The position numbers and the translations under genes were made by a program. The notes under the pieces are model-generated. The model worked only from the letters and a program-made list of their open reading frames with translations, made no database searches and was not told the DNA's origin. Positions 1 to 7,599 of a stretch of DNA of 64,000 nt are shown here, piece by piece. The first letter of the stretch is position 1; each line of letters opens with the position of its first letter. Source of the stretch: Nitrospirota bacterium (GTDB lineage Bacteria > Nitrospirota > Thermodesulfovibrionia > Thermodesulfovibrionales > SM23-35); the NCBI GenBank assembly GCA_040754395.1, contig JBFMCL010000001.1, positions 165,634 to 229,633 of the forward strand, in the 5' to 3' direction.

Positions 1-813
1 AGAGTAATGGCCGAAAAAAGCCTGCTCTATCGGCTGGGGCCCCGTTGCCGGACATACCTTTCCATGGAAAAGGCGGTGTTTTCACCTTCTTCGGCTGCAC
101 ATATCCTGCTCATTTCCGAGAAGGAAAAAGACAAATATATCCGGTATTACCACACACAGGAAAACCGTTTTCAAAATCTCTCGCCGGGCATTTCTGCTGA
201 CAGGGTCCTGCCGGGAAACCCCCGTGAGGTCAGAGAAAAGGTCCGCACCGAACTGGGTGTCGGCAGGGATGAATTATTGCTTCTCATGGTCGGTTCGGGA
301 TTCAGGACCAAGGGACTCGACCGCGCGCTTCAGGCACTGGCAGGCCTGCCGGAGACACTCAGAAGCAGGACAAGACTTTTCGTAATCGGCAAAGGGAAGG
401 CTCAGCCGTTTGCATCGATCGCACAAAAACTGCGGGTCGACAGGCAGGTGCATTTCCTTGGCGGCCGAGACGACGTCCCGCGGTTTATGGTGAGTGCCGA
501 TCTCCTGCTACATCCTGCATATTCAGAAAACACGGGGACCGTGCTGATTGAAGCAATGGCGTCCGGACTGCCGGTGCTTGCAACCGACATCTGCGGATAT
601 GCCTTCCATGTGGAAAAGGCAGGCGGAGGCCTGCTGATACCGTCGCCTTTTGCACAAAAGGTACTTGACAGGCTTCTGCTGCACATGCTCACCTCCCCTG
701 AACGCACGACATGGGCACAGAACGGCATGCACTACGTAAAAGTGAATGATTTTTTCCGCATGCCGGAAAAGGCTGCGGATATTATCGAAGCCCTGGCTTC
801 AAAAGGAACCTGA
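1..813 (+). CDS. waaG: LPS core glucosyltransferase I (WaaG), 5'-truncated by window edge
   Basis: Retaining GT4 glycosyltransferase that adds the first glucose to the inner-core heptose of LPS at the cytoplasmic face of the inner membrane. The frame is open from base 1, and an in-frame ATG at 7 is internal: E. coli WaaG is about 374 residues and only its last ~270 are matched here, so the N-terminal Rossmann half lies upstream of the window. Visible family marks are GSGFRTKGLDRAL (nucleotide-sugar binding start of the C-terminal domain), HFLGGRDDVPRFM, LLHPAYSENTGTVLIEAMAS with the E-x7-E-like donor site, and GLPVLATDICGYA. The stop is 1 nt before the GTG of the LPS kinase, so the two are surely co-translated. 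Assignment to WaaG rather than a generic GT4 rests on the run of WaaG-specific motifs plus the WaaP neighbour. Confidence 0.9.
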   Translation, partial: RVMAEKSLLYRLGPRCRTYLSMEKAVFSPSSAAHILLISEKEKDKYIRYYHTQENRFQNLSPGISADRVLPGNPREVREKVRTELGVGRDELLLLMVGSGFRTKGLDRALQALAGLPETLRSRTRLFVIGKGKAQPFASIAQKLRVDRQVHFLGGRDDVPRFMVSADLLLHPAYSENTGTVLIEAMASGLPVLATDICGYAFHVEKAGGGLLIPSPFAQKVLDRLLLHMLTSPERTTWAQNGMHYVKVNDFFRMPEKAADIIEALASKGT

Positions 814-814
814 A

Positions 815-1669
815 GTGATCGATCTCCGCACAGATTTCCGGGAGTATTTCAAGGGGGACGATGTATTTGATCAGATACTGCACCTTCAGGGCAGGGTATT
901 CCGGGAACACAAGAACCGCAAGACCCTCCGCATCGTGAAAGACGGAAGGGGGTATTTCGTGAAGATCCACCGCAAAACGGGATTAAAGGAAATCTTCAAG
1001 AATATCATGAATCTCCGCCTGCCTGTGCTTGGAGCCAGAAACGAGCTGAATGCCATCAAAAGGATGGAAGAACTTGGCATTGATACCATGAAAGTGGCCG
1101 GATTCGGCGAGCGGGGGATTGCCCCTGCCTGGCAGGACTCCTTTCTTATCACCGAGGAACTCGAAAACACCGTCAGTCTCGAAGACCTTGCCCGAAGGTG
1201 GAAGACCGATCCCCCCGAATTGCGCCTGAAGCGCGCTATAATCGCAAAAGTCGCAGACATTGCACGTGTCCTTCATCAGAATGGAGTAAATCACCGCGAC
1301 TTTTACCTCTGTCATTTCCTTCTTGAGCTGACCGGAGACCCCCGCTCGCGTACCAGTCAGAAAGGCGGGGGTACCGAAAAAGACCGTGTGAAGATCTACC
1401 TCATTGACCTGCACAGGGTCCAGATCCGCGATCGCACCCCTTCACGATGGATAGTCAAGGATCTCGCAGGTCTTTACTTTTCAGGAATGGATGCCGGTCT
1501 CACCCGGCGGGATCTGTTCAGGTTCATGAAAGCTTACCGCGGGAAGCCCCTGCGGACTCTTCTGAGAGATGAAAAGGAGCTCTGGGGTCGGGTTTCCCGG
1601 CGTGCCTTCAGGTTATACAAGAAGCATTTTCATCGGGTTCCCGGATTTTCCGGCAAGTATAAGGGCTGA
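815..1669 (+). CDS. waaP: LPS core heptose(I) kinase (WaaP/RfaP)
   Basis: Kinase that phosphorylates heptose I of the LPS inner core, strengthening the outer membrane through cation bridges. The whole length follows the E. coli WaaP pattern: VFREHKNRKTLR, YFVKIHRKTGLKEI (lysine of the ATP site), LRLPVLGARNE, IDTMKVAGFGERG, ITEEL, NHRDFYLCHFLL with catalytic Asp near residue 162, and LIDLHR with metal-binding Asp near 198. The start is taken as GTG at 815 because AAGGAA lies 8 nt upstream and the family begins there; an ATG at 746 in the same frame lies deep inside waaG. A low-complexity insert (GDPRSRTSQKGGGTEK) separates the two catalytic motifs. It is the second gene of the LPS pair, followed by a separate promoter. 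Confidence 0.92.
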   Translation: MIDLRTDFREYFKGDDVFDQILHLQGRVFREHKNRKTLRIVKDGRGYFVKIHRKTGLKEIFKNIMNLRLPVLGARNELNAIKRMEELGIDTMKVAGFGERGIAPAWQDSFLITEELENTVSLEDLARRWKTDPPELRLKRAIIAKVADIARVLHQNGVNHRDFYLCHFLLELTGDPRSRTSQKGGGTEKDRVKIYLIDLHRVQIRDRTPSRWIVKDLAGLYFSGMDAGLTRRDLFRFMKAYRGKPLRTLLRDEKELWGRVSRRAFRLYKKHFHRVPGFSGKYKG

Positions 1670-1693
1670 CCCTTTGACTGCCGATTCCCTTCA

Positions 1694-1723
1694 TTGACCG
1701 CCGTATTTATAACATTCTATAAT
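1694..1723 (+). promoter_or_regulatory. Sigma70-type promoter for UDP-glucose dehydrogenase gene
   Basis: TTGACC at 1694-1699 and TATAAT at 1718-1723 are separated by 18 bp. They lie in the gap after waaP, about 50 nt before the GGAGG and ATG of the next gene, so ugd probably has its own transcript with a short leader. Confidence 0.6.
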
Positions 1724-1774
1724 CGTAACGATCGGAGAAAATACCATGACAGATTCCAATTTAACGGAGGATGT

Positions 1775-3076
1775 ATGCATATCGGAATAATCGGCACAGG
1801 GTATGTAGGTCTTGTAACAGGCGCATGTTTTGCCGAATTCGGCTTATTCGTGACCTGTATGGACAAGGATGAAAAAAAGATCAGTGCGCTCAAGAAAGGC
1901 GATATCCCGTTCTATGAACCGGGCCTCGCTGAGCTGGTGAAGAGGAATCTCGCTCAGGGAAGACTCTCCTTCACGACAAAAATCGCAAAGGCAGTCGAAT
2001 CCTCCCTGGTAATTTTTATCGCGGTGGGAACGCCCCGGCGGGGAGATGGCTCTGCTGATATGAAATATGTGGATGAGGTTGCGCGGGAAATTGCGAAACA
2101 CATGGACGGCTACAAGGTAATCGTTACCAAGAGCACGGTTCCTGTCGGGACAGGAGAACGAATCCGCGAGATTATCCTGAAGAACCAGAAGGACCGGATT
2201 GACTGTGATATTGTTTCAAACCCGGAGTTTCTAAGGGAAGGTTCGGCGATTGAGGATTTTATGAGGCCCAATAGGGTAGTGTTAGGGGCAAAGAGCCCCC
2301 AGGCTGTTGCAATAATGAAAGATCTGTACAAGCCTCTCTACCTCATCGAGACCCCATTTGTGGTGACCACTATCGAGACCGCTGAACTGATCAAGTATGC
2401 ATCGAACTCCTTTCTTGCGGTAAAGATCTCGTTTATCAACGAAATGGCGAACCTCTGTGAAAAAGTCGGCGCAGATGTCCATATGGTGGCAAAAGGCATG
2501 GGGCTCGATCAGCGGATCGGGGCAAAGTTCCTTCACCCGGGCCCCGGGTACGGGGGCTCCTGTCTCCCAAAAGACACCAATGCCCTTCTGAGGATAGCCA
2601 AGGAACATGATGTCTGGCTCGGCATCGTGGATTCAGCAGTGAAGGCGAATGAAACCCAGAGGGAGATGATGGTCAGAAAGATCATGGAGGCGGCAGGTCC
2701 GCTGAAGGGTAAAACACTCGCTATGCTCGGGCTCTCGTTCAAGCCGAATACCGATGACATACGCGACGCACCTGCGCTGTTCATCATCGGCAGACTTCTC
2801 GGGGAGGGAGCTAGGATAAAGGCGTATGACCCAGTATGCATGAAAGAGGTGGAAAAAATCCTTCCCCGCGTGAAGTACTGCAAGGATTCGTATGATGCGG
2901 CAAAAGGGGCTGATGCGCTCGTGATTGTGACTGAATGGAACCAGTTCAGAAACCTCGAGCTTGATAAAATTCAACGCCTCCTGAAGGAACCCTGCTTTAT
3001 TGATCTGCGAAACATCTACGACCCGCAGAAACTCAGGGAAAAGGGGTTCCGCTACTACTGTGTGGGCAGGGCATAG
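1775..3076 (+). CDS. ugd: UDP-glucose 6-dehydrogenase
   Basis: NAD-dependent four-electron oxidation of UDP-glucose to UDP-glucuronate, a precursor for capsule, exopolysaccharide or modified LPS sugars; cytoplasmic. The protein (433 aa, normal for the family) opens with the Rossmann motif GTGYVG at residues 7-12. It carries TKSTVPVGT, the NPEFLREGSA substrate loop, and the catalytic motif GGSCLPKDT with nucleophilic Cys near residue 263, followed by the C-terminal UDP-binding domain (LGLSFKPNTDDIRDAPA). The start at ATG 1775 is fixed by GGAGG at 1766-1770; a longer frame upstream lacks homology and contains the promoter. It follows the LPS core genes, so a role in envelope polysaccharide is likely. 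Confidence 0.95.
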   Translation: MHIGIIGTGYVGLVTGACFAEFGLFVTCMDKDEKKISALKKGDIPFYEPGLAELVKRNLAQGRLSFTTKIAKAVESSLVIFIAVGTPRRGDGSADMKYVDEVAREIAKHMDGYKVIVTKSTVPVGTGERIREIILKNQKDRIDCDIVSNPEFLREGSAIEDFMRPNRVVLGAKSPQAVAIMKDLYKPLYLIETPFVVTTIETAELIKYASNSFLAVKISFINEMANLCEKVGADVHMVAKGMGLDQRIGAKFLHPGPGYGGSCLPKDTNALLRIAKEHDVWLGIVDSAVKANETQREMMVRKIMEAAGPLKGKTLAMLGLSFKPNTDDIRDAPALFIIGRLLGEGARIKAYDPVCMKEVEKILPRVKYCKDSYDAAKGADALVIVTEWNQFRNLELDKIQRLLKEPCFIDLRNIYDPQKLREKGFRYYCVGRA

Positions 3077-3080
3077 AACA

Positions 3081-3089
3081 TGGTAAAAT
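3081..3089 (+). promoter_or_regulatory. Extended -10 promoter element abutting smpB start
   Basis: TGG-TAAAAT forms an extended -10 box ending 6 nt before the GTG start of smpB, so the predicted transcription start falls at or next to the start codon. No Shine-Dalgarno is present between them. Confidence 0.45.
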
Positions 3090-3095
3090 GAAACG

Positions 3096-3539
3096 GTGAA
3101 GGTCATATGCCAGAACAGAAAAGCCTACCACGATTACCATATTGAAGAAGCGGTAGAGGCAGGTATTTCCCTGCTGGGGACAGAGGTGAAATCCCTGCGG
3201 GAAGGCAAGGCCAATCTGAAGGACAGTTATGTAGTAATCAAGGCCGGGGAAGCGTTCCTTCTGAACTGTCACATCAGCCCTTACAGCCATGGAAATATCA
3301 TGAACCATGACCCTGTGAGAACGCGCAAGTTGCTCCTGCACAGGAAAGAAATCGACAGGATGGGAGGAAAGGCTGCAGCCAAAGGGTATTCACTCATCCC
3401 TCTGAAAATATATTTCAAGGGGTCGTTTGCAAAAATCGAGGTAGGCCTTGCAAAAGGCAAGAGGCTTTTTGAAAAACGTGATACAATAAAAGAAAGAGAA
3501 GCCCGCAGAGAAATCGAGCGGGCGATGAAAGGCAAATAG
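3096..3539 (+). CDS. smpB: SsrA-binding protein SmpB
   Basis: Small RNA-binding protein that delivers tmRNA to stalled ribosomes for trans-translation. At 147 aa it has the family length. It shows the OB-fold core motifs EAGISLLGTEVKSLREGKANLKDSY and CHISPYSHGN, the LLLHRKEI segment, YSLIPLKIYFK, and the basic C-terminal tail (KRDTIKEREARREIERAMKGK) that enters the ribosomal mRNA channel. The start is the GTG at 3096, where family homology begins. It has no Shine-Dalgarno but sits 6 nt after an extended -10 box, suggesting a leaderless message. The gene for its RNA partner, tmRNA, follows 58 nt downstream, a common arrangement. Confidence 0.96.
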   Translation: MKVICQNRKAYHDYHIEEAVEAGISLLGTEVKSLREGKANLKDSYVVIKAGEAFLLNCHISPYSHGNIMNHDPVRTRKLLLHRKEIDRMGGKAAAKGYSLIPLKIYFKGSFAKIEVGLAKGKRLFEKRDTIKEREARREIERAMKGK

Positions 3540-3576
3540 CCCTGGCCAAGGAGCAGAACTCCCGATGCTCAGGGCT
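3538..3576 (+). other. Hairpin between smpB and ssrA
   Basis: AGCCCT (3538-3543) pairs with AGGGCT (3571-3576), and inside it GAGCA (3551-3555) pairs with TGCTC (3566-3570), leaving a bulge. It begins in the smpB stop codon and ends 21 nt before the mature tmRNA 5' end. It could end smpB mRNA or guide tmRNA 5' processing; there is no U-run, so terminator function is doubtful. Confidence 0.35.
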
Positions 3577-3597
3577 GTGCGCGATTCGCAATACACC

Positions 3598-3947
3598 GGG
3601 GGCGAAAGGGCTCGACGGGGGTAGCGAGGATCAGGTTGCATGTCGTGGTTCCGTCACCACGTAAAAAGGCGGAAAAACTCACAAACGCCAACAACGAACT
3701 GGCACTCGCTGCTTAATTAACTAAGCAGCCGCTGCCCTGAAATTGTCTGTGTTTCAGGTAACGGCGTCATTCAGCAGGCTGGTTCCGGGGAGTCTCCCCT
3801 GGCTCCGGGGCAAGACATAAGGGGATGGAATTCCGGGACGCCCGCCTTCCGGCAGCCCGGGATTTGAGATGCAATAGGAAGGATACACATGTAGAAGCCT
3901 GAGAGTAGCGCTTTCGGACGCGGGTTCAATTCCCGCCGCCTCCACCA
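3598..3947 (+). ncRNA. ssrA: Transfer-messenger RNA (tmRNA), one-piece
   Basis: Rescues stalled ribosomes together with SmpB and tags the nascent chain for proteolysis. The 5' end GGGGGCG (3598-3604) pairs with CGCCTCC before the encoded CCA (3945-3947), forming the tRNA-like acceptor stem, and the T arm reads GGTTCAATTCC. The tag frame is GCC AAC AAC GAA CTG GCA CTC GCT GCT TAA at 3687-3716, giving the peptide ANNELALAA with the usual Ala-Ala degron. A second stop (TAA) lies shortly after. Length is 350 nt. The reverse strand yields a spurious reading frame containing VEAAGIEPAS, which should not be annotated as protein. Confidence 0.95.
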
Positions 3948-4090
3948 TTACAGTCGGGTATGCTGATGGCATCCCGTTGCGTGATCTGACAGAGTATTCC
4001 AAAAATCTGACGATTAGCGGTACACTAAGGAAGCAAATAACAATAATTTGTTCATAAAGTCGGTTTTTCCGACGGGGAAAGAGAGGATAT

Positions 4091-5089
4091 GTGCGGGTAA
4101 AAAAGACGGCAGGTGCGTTCCTGTGCATAATGGTATGCATGGCGCTCACCCTCTCTGCCCAAACCAAGCACGATGTCCTTCTCAAATTCAGCCTGCAGGA
4201 AGGCTTGTTGCGGATTGTGCTTGAGACGAATGAAACCTTTGTGAACAGGGCAAAGATCACTACGTCCGCTTCGGATATCAAGATAGATTTTCCCGAACCT
4301 TTTCAGCTGTCCTCCGAAAAAACGCTTCCCTTTGAAATCACCGCGTCCGATCGTTCCCTTGCGGTTTCCCTCAAAGAAAGGAGCGAAATAAAATTCTTCC
4401 GGCTTGCGTCGCCTTCGCGGCTGGTGTTCGATATTCAGAAAAAAGAACCTGCTCCGGAAAAACTGCCTCCTCAGCAGCATGAAAAGAAACCTGAGCAGCA
4501 GCCGGAAAAACAGACAGCCCAGATTCTTCCCAAGGTTTTTGTGATCGACGCCGGACACGGCGGCTATGATTTCGGGATAACGTCCGGTGCGGTCAGCGAA
4601 AAGGAGATCAACCTCAGCCTTGCAAAGGACCTCGGCGCCGCCCTTGCCAAGAAAGGCAAAAGGGTGCTGTATGTCAGGAAGGTCGACCAGTATGCAACAA
4701 TTGCCGACCGTATCTCGATGGGTAACCAGAAAAACACGGATGTCTTTATCAGCCTGCATGCTTCATCATCAGGGAGCTTTGTGATCTACAGCCCGAAATT
4801 CGAAGAACAGGAATCAAATGACGTCCTTGACACCTACAGCCTCTCCCTGAGACAAAAGAAATACACAGGAAAGAGCAAAGCCCTGGCCGACAGCATCGAA
4901 AAAGCGATAACGGCAGATTTCAAGGAACAGGTCATACGAAGGGAAATGCCGCTTCCCGTCCTGAACTCAATCGGTGCAGCCGCCGTCCTCGTCGAATACC
5001 CTTCGCCAAAAATGGCAACCTATGACCAGCCGACAAGGTCCAGACTGACAACCGCACTCATGAACGGCCTTACCGCATATGGACAATAA
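4091..5089 (+). CDS. N-acetylmuramoyl-L-alanine amidase (Amidase_3) with N-terminal AMIN-like domain
   Basis: Periplasmic zinc amidase that cuts the lactyl-amide bond between MurNAc and the stem peptide, usually for daughter-cell separation. The 332-aa product has a signal peptide (about residues 1-24, ending SAQ), a beta-rich AMIN-like region (about 28-115) that would target it to septal peptidoglycan, a Pro/Glu/Gln-rich linker (about 120-150) and the catalytic domain. Zinc ligands are visible as the His of IDAGHGG, the Glu of SEKEIN and the His of SLHAS, with the catalytic Glu in VLVEYPS. The GTG start at 4091 follows GAGAGGA by 3-4 nt. It heads a run with GerMN, murI and rph. Confidence 0.88.
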   Translation: MRVKKTAGAFLCIMVCMALTLSAQTKHDVLLKFSLQEGLLRIVLETNETFVNRAKITTSASDIKIDFPEPFQLSSEKTLPFEITASDRSLAVSLKERSEIKFFRLASPSRLVFDIQKKEPAPEKLPPQQHEKKPEQQPEKQTAQILPKVFVIDAGHGGYDFGITSGAVSEKEINLSLAKDLGAALAKKGKRVLYVRKVDQYATIADRISMGNQKNTDVFISLHASSSGSFVIYSPKFEEQESNDVLDTYSLSLRQKKYTGKSKALADSIEKAITADFKEQVIRREMPLPVLNSIGAAAVLVEYPSPKMATYDQPTRSRLTTALMNGLTAYGQ

Positions 5090-5195
5090 ACGTATCTTTA
5101 TCCGCATAGCAACGAATATCTCCCGCAGACGCTTCTCTCGTCACTCTCTGCGATTGGCTGCCGGCTACATGACCGTCCTGGAGCATATGGCATGA
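5079..5195 (+). CDS. Candidate 38-codon bridging ORF between amidase and GerMN genes
   Basis: An ATG at 5079 overlaps the last codons of the amidase gene, and the TGA at 5193-5195 overlaps the ATG of the GerMN gene, so the frame exactly fills the 102-nt gap. The product is 38 residues, Arg-rich in the middle (ISRRRFSRHSLRL), without similarity that I recognise. No Shine-Dalgarno precedes it. It may be a coupling frame that carries ribosomes across the gap, or simply chance. Only conservation of the frame in relatives would settle it. Confidence 0.25.
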   Translation: MDNKRIFIRIATNISRRRFSRHSLRLAAGYMTVLEHMA

Positions 5196-5752
5196 ATATC
5201 AACAAAACGACCCGCCTGATTCTCCTGGTTCTGCTGTTCGTGTCCGGCGTCGTCGGCGGATATTTCTATTTTGCGAAGATTATTCCCGGGGAAAAGGCAT
5301 CCGAGGGATTGCCCGGTTCCTCAGCCGGTCATGAAGAGCTTTTTTCACTCAGGCTATATTATCCGGTCGAAAATCACCTCCAGACCGAGGAACGGAGGAT
5401 CCCGAGGAAAACAGGGCAGATCACAATCGCCGAAGCCGTGGTGCTCGAATACCTTCAGGGACCATCAGCCGGAACTCCTTCGTATATGCCGAAGGACGTG
5501 AAGATTCTCGGCATCTATAAGGGGGCGGACAGAATACTTTACATCAATCTCTCGGACGAGTTCCGCAGGAATTTTCAGGGAGACGCAATAGCAGAATTTC
5601 TTCTCCTGAAAGGCCTGTATGAAAGCCTGATTTCAAATGTCGAGAACATCCAAGATGTAAAAGTCCTTCTTGAAGGGAAGGAAGTCGAGACACTCGGAGG
5701 GCATCTCTATCTCCTGTATCCCCTGAAGGATATTGTTTCATATGAGTATTGA
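5192..5752 (+). CDS. GerMN-domain membrane-anchored protein
   Basis: The 186-aa protein has one N-terminal transmembrane anchor (about residues 8-28) and a periplasmic GerMN domain (about 55-180). Family marks are SLRLYYPVENH, AEAVVLEYLQGPS, ILYINLSDEFRRNF and VKVLLEGKEVETLGGHL. GerMN domains occur in spore-germination protein GerM and in many non-sporulating bacteria, where the function is poorly defined but linked to the cell wall. Its place between an amidase and glutamate racemase supports a peptidoglycan role here. The stop codon lies 11 nt inside murI, so the genes are translationally coupled. Start ATG 5192 has GGAG about 9 nt upstream. Confidence 0.8.
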   Translation: MNINKTTRLILLVLLFVSGVVGGYFYFAKIIPGEKASEGLPGSSAGHEELFSLRLYYPVENHLQTEERRIPRKTGQITIAEAVVLEYLQGPSAGTPSYMPKDVKILGIYKGADRILYINLSDEFRRNFQGDAIAEFLLLKGLYESLISNVENIQDVKVLLEGKEVETLGGHLYLLYPLKDIVSYEY

Positions 5753-6557
5753 TACGAGGAACAGGCCGATCGGTGTCTTTGATTCCGGGATAGGAGGGCT
5801 GACGGTTCTGAAGGAACTCCTGAGGGAACTTCCGGATGAAAACACCATTTATCTTGGAGATACCGCGCGCGTTCCTTACGGTATCAGGTCAGCCGAGACG
5901 GTCATCAGGTACTCATTCGAAAACACGAGGTTCCTCTGCGCAAAGGATATCAAGCTCCTGGTCATCGCATGCAACACCGCTTCCTCCGTAAGCCTTAGTG
6001 CGGTAAAAGGCAGCGTGTCCATTCCTGTAACAGGGGTTATCGAACCAGGGGCGAAGGCAGCTGCCGGGGCTACAAGGAACAAAAAGGTCGGCGTAATCGG
6101 AACCGAGGCGACAATAAGGAGCAGCGCTTACACAAAAGCAATCAATGCCATTGATGAGAGCATTGAAGTCTTCGGGCTTGCATGCCCGTTGTTTGTTCCT
6201 TTGGTCGAGGAAGGCTGGACCGAGGGACAGATAGCTACCATGATCGCCAGACAGTATCTTCACGGGATCAGAGATAAGGGGATAGACACGGTGGTGCTCG
6301 GATGCACACATTATCCTCTTCTGAAACAGGTAATTGCTGATGTCATGGGTGATGGTGTTACCCTCATCGATTCTGCGGTTGAGACCTCACGGGAGATCAG
6401 GCTGATCCTTGATGCACTCGGATTGAGAAAAGACGGCGCGGGCACTCCTTCACGGGAATTTTTTGTCACGGACTCCGCGGACAGGTTTCTCAAGGTGGGA
6501 GAGAAATTCCTTGGCCGGAAAATAGAGAACATAGCGCAGGTTGCAGTCGGAATTTAA
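5742..6557 (+). CDS. murI: Glutamate racemase
   Basis: Cofactor-independent racemase that makes D-glutamate for the peptidoglycan stem peptide; cytoplasmic. The 271-aa protein shows the N-terminal PIGVFDSGIGGLTVL motif with the substrate Asp/Ser. It also has YLGDTARVPYG, the first catalytic Cys in ACNTASS (around residue 77) and the second in GCTHYP (around 187), followed by LIDSA. ATG 5742 is preferred over an in-frame TTG 9 nt earlier because GAAGGA lies at suitable spacing. It overlaps the GerMN gene by 11 nt. A 194-nt spacer separates it from rph. Confidence 0.95.
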   Translation: MSIDTRNRPIGVFDSGIGGLTVLKELLRELPDENTIYLGDTARVPYGIRSAETVIRYSFENTRFLCAKDIKLLVIACNTASSVSLSAVKGSVSIPVTGVIEPGAKAAAGATRNKKVGVIGTEATIRSSAYTKAINAIDESIEVFGLACPLFVPLVEEGWTEGQIATMIARQYLHGIRDKGIDTVVLGCTHYPLLKQVIADVMGDGVTLIDSAVETSREIRLILDALGLRKDGAGTPSREFFVTDSADRFLKVGEKFLGRKIENIAQVAVGI

Positions 6558-6751
6558 CCGAATTAATGACAAAACGGCACCTGATGTCCTTTCAGCAAAC
6601 GAGTGTTCCCGCTCTGTCATTCAGGGCACAGTGGGGCATATTGGGGAGAAACATCATGTCACTGTTCCCCGATATGACCGGATAAAGAATCGTCCGGAAA
6701 CACCACCAGAATTGACATTGGATAACTGACATTCACGCATATGGAGGATAG

Positions 6752-7483
6752 ATGAGGATTGACGGAAGGAAAAACAACGAGATTAGGGATGTAAAAATCC
6801 AGAGAAATTTTCTGGAAAATGCAGAAGGTTCTGTATTGATCTCCATGGGAAACACACGGGTCATCTGCACTGCATCGATTGAGGAGAGGGTGCCTCCTTT
6901 TCTCAAGGACCAGAAACGGGGATGGATAACTGCAGAGTACTCGATGCTGCCGAGAGCCACACCCACAAGATCCATGAGGGAATCCTTCACCGGAAGAATA
7001 AGCGGCAGGACCCATGAAATACAGAGGCTGATCGGCAGGGCGCTCAGATCAGTGGTAAACCTTTCAGGGTTCGGGGAAAGAACAATATGGATAGACTGTG
7101 ATGTGCTTCGGGCTGACGGGGGGACCAGGACAGCAGCGATCACCGGCGCGTTCATCTGCATGTCCGATGCATTGGAATATGCCTTCAGAAACGGGCTTAT
7201 CGAAAATATTCCGATAACCGACTATCTCGCTGCCATCAGTGTCGGGATCGTCAATAATGAGCCGATGATCGACTTATGCTATGCAGAAGATTCTTCTGCA
7301 GAGGTAGATATGAACATCGTAATGACAGGGAACGGTCAGTTTGTCGAAATACAGGGAACTGCCGAAGGAAGTCCTTTTTCGAGGGAATCTCTCGAAAGCC
7401 TGCTTAAACTTGCAGAGGAAGGCATCAATACCCTGATAAATCTCCAGAAAACGCTCTTGCAGGAAAACACTATCGGCTTCTAA
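6752..7483 (+). CDS. rph: Ribonuclease PH
   Basis: Phosphorolytic 3'-5' exoribonuclease that trims tRNA 3' ends (removing nucleotides after CCA) and takes part in rRNA decay; works as a ring-shaped hexamer. The 243-aa sequence is full length and contains [29 protein letters not shown], the basic [17 protein letters not shown] phosphate/RNA site, [19 protein letters not shown], and the C-terminal [16 protein letters not shown]. GGAGG at 6743-6747 precedes the ATG with 4 nt spacing. An upstream TTGACA at 6712 has no convincing -10 partner. Confidence 0.95.
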   Translation: MRIDGRKNNEIRDVKIQRNFLENAEGSVLISMGNTRVICTASIEERVPPFLKDQKRGWITAEYSMLPRATPTRSMRESFTGRISGRTHEIQRLIGRALRSVVNLSGFGERTIWIDCDVLRADGGTRTAAITGAFICMSDALEYAFRNGLIENIPITDYLAAISVGIVNNEPMIDLCYAEDSSAEVDMNIVMTGNGQFVEIQGTAEGSPFSRESLESLLKLAEEGINTLINLQKTLLQENTIGF

Positions 7484-7599
7484 AAAAGCTGTTCACATGT
7501 GCTAAAATATAACCTGAAGGTTTTTTTATTTCCCCCCTCAGTGTGAAGGGTCAGAAAAAGAAGGAATACGTGTAGAACAATTTTTCAGAGGTGAATGCA

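Noticed and set aside
3754-4281. Minus-strand ORF of 175 codons across the tmRNA
   Set aside because: It is the reverse complement of the tmRNA 3' end and contains the well-known spurious VEAAGIEPAS peptide seen in mis-annotated tRNA/tmRNA regions.
6541-6729. ORF of 62 codons in the murI-rph spacer
   Set aside because: Starts inside murI, no Shine-Dalgarno, composition unlike protein-coding, no recognisable motif. Less convincing than the bridging frames kept above because it does not reach the rph start.
7511-7528. AACC-TGAA-GGTT followed by seven T after rph
   Set aside because: Only a 4-bp stem, too weak to call a terminator with confidence.
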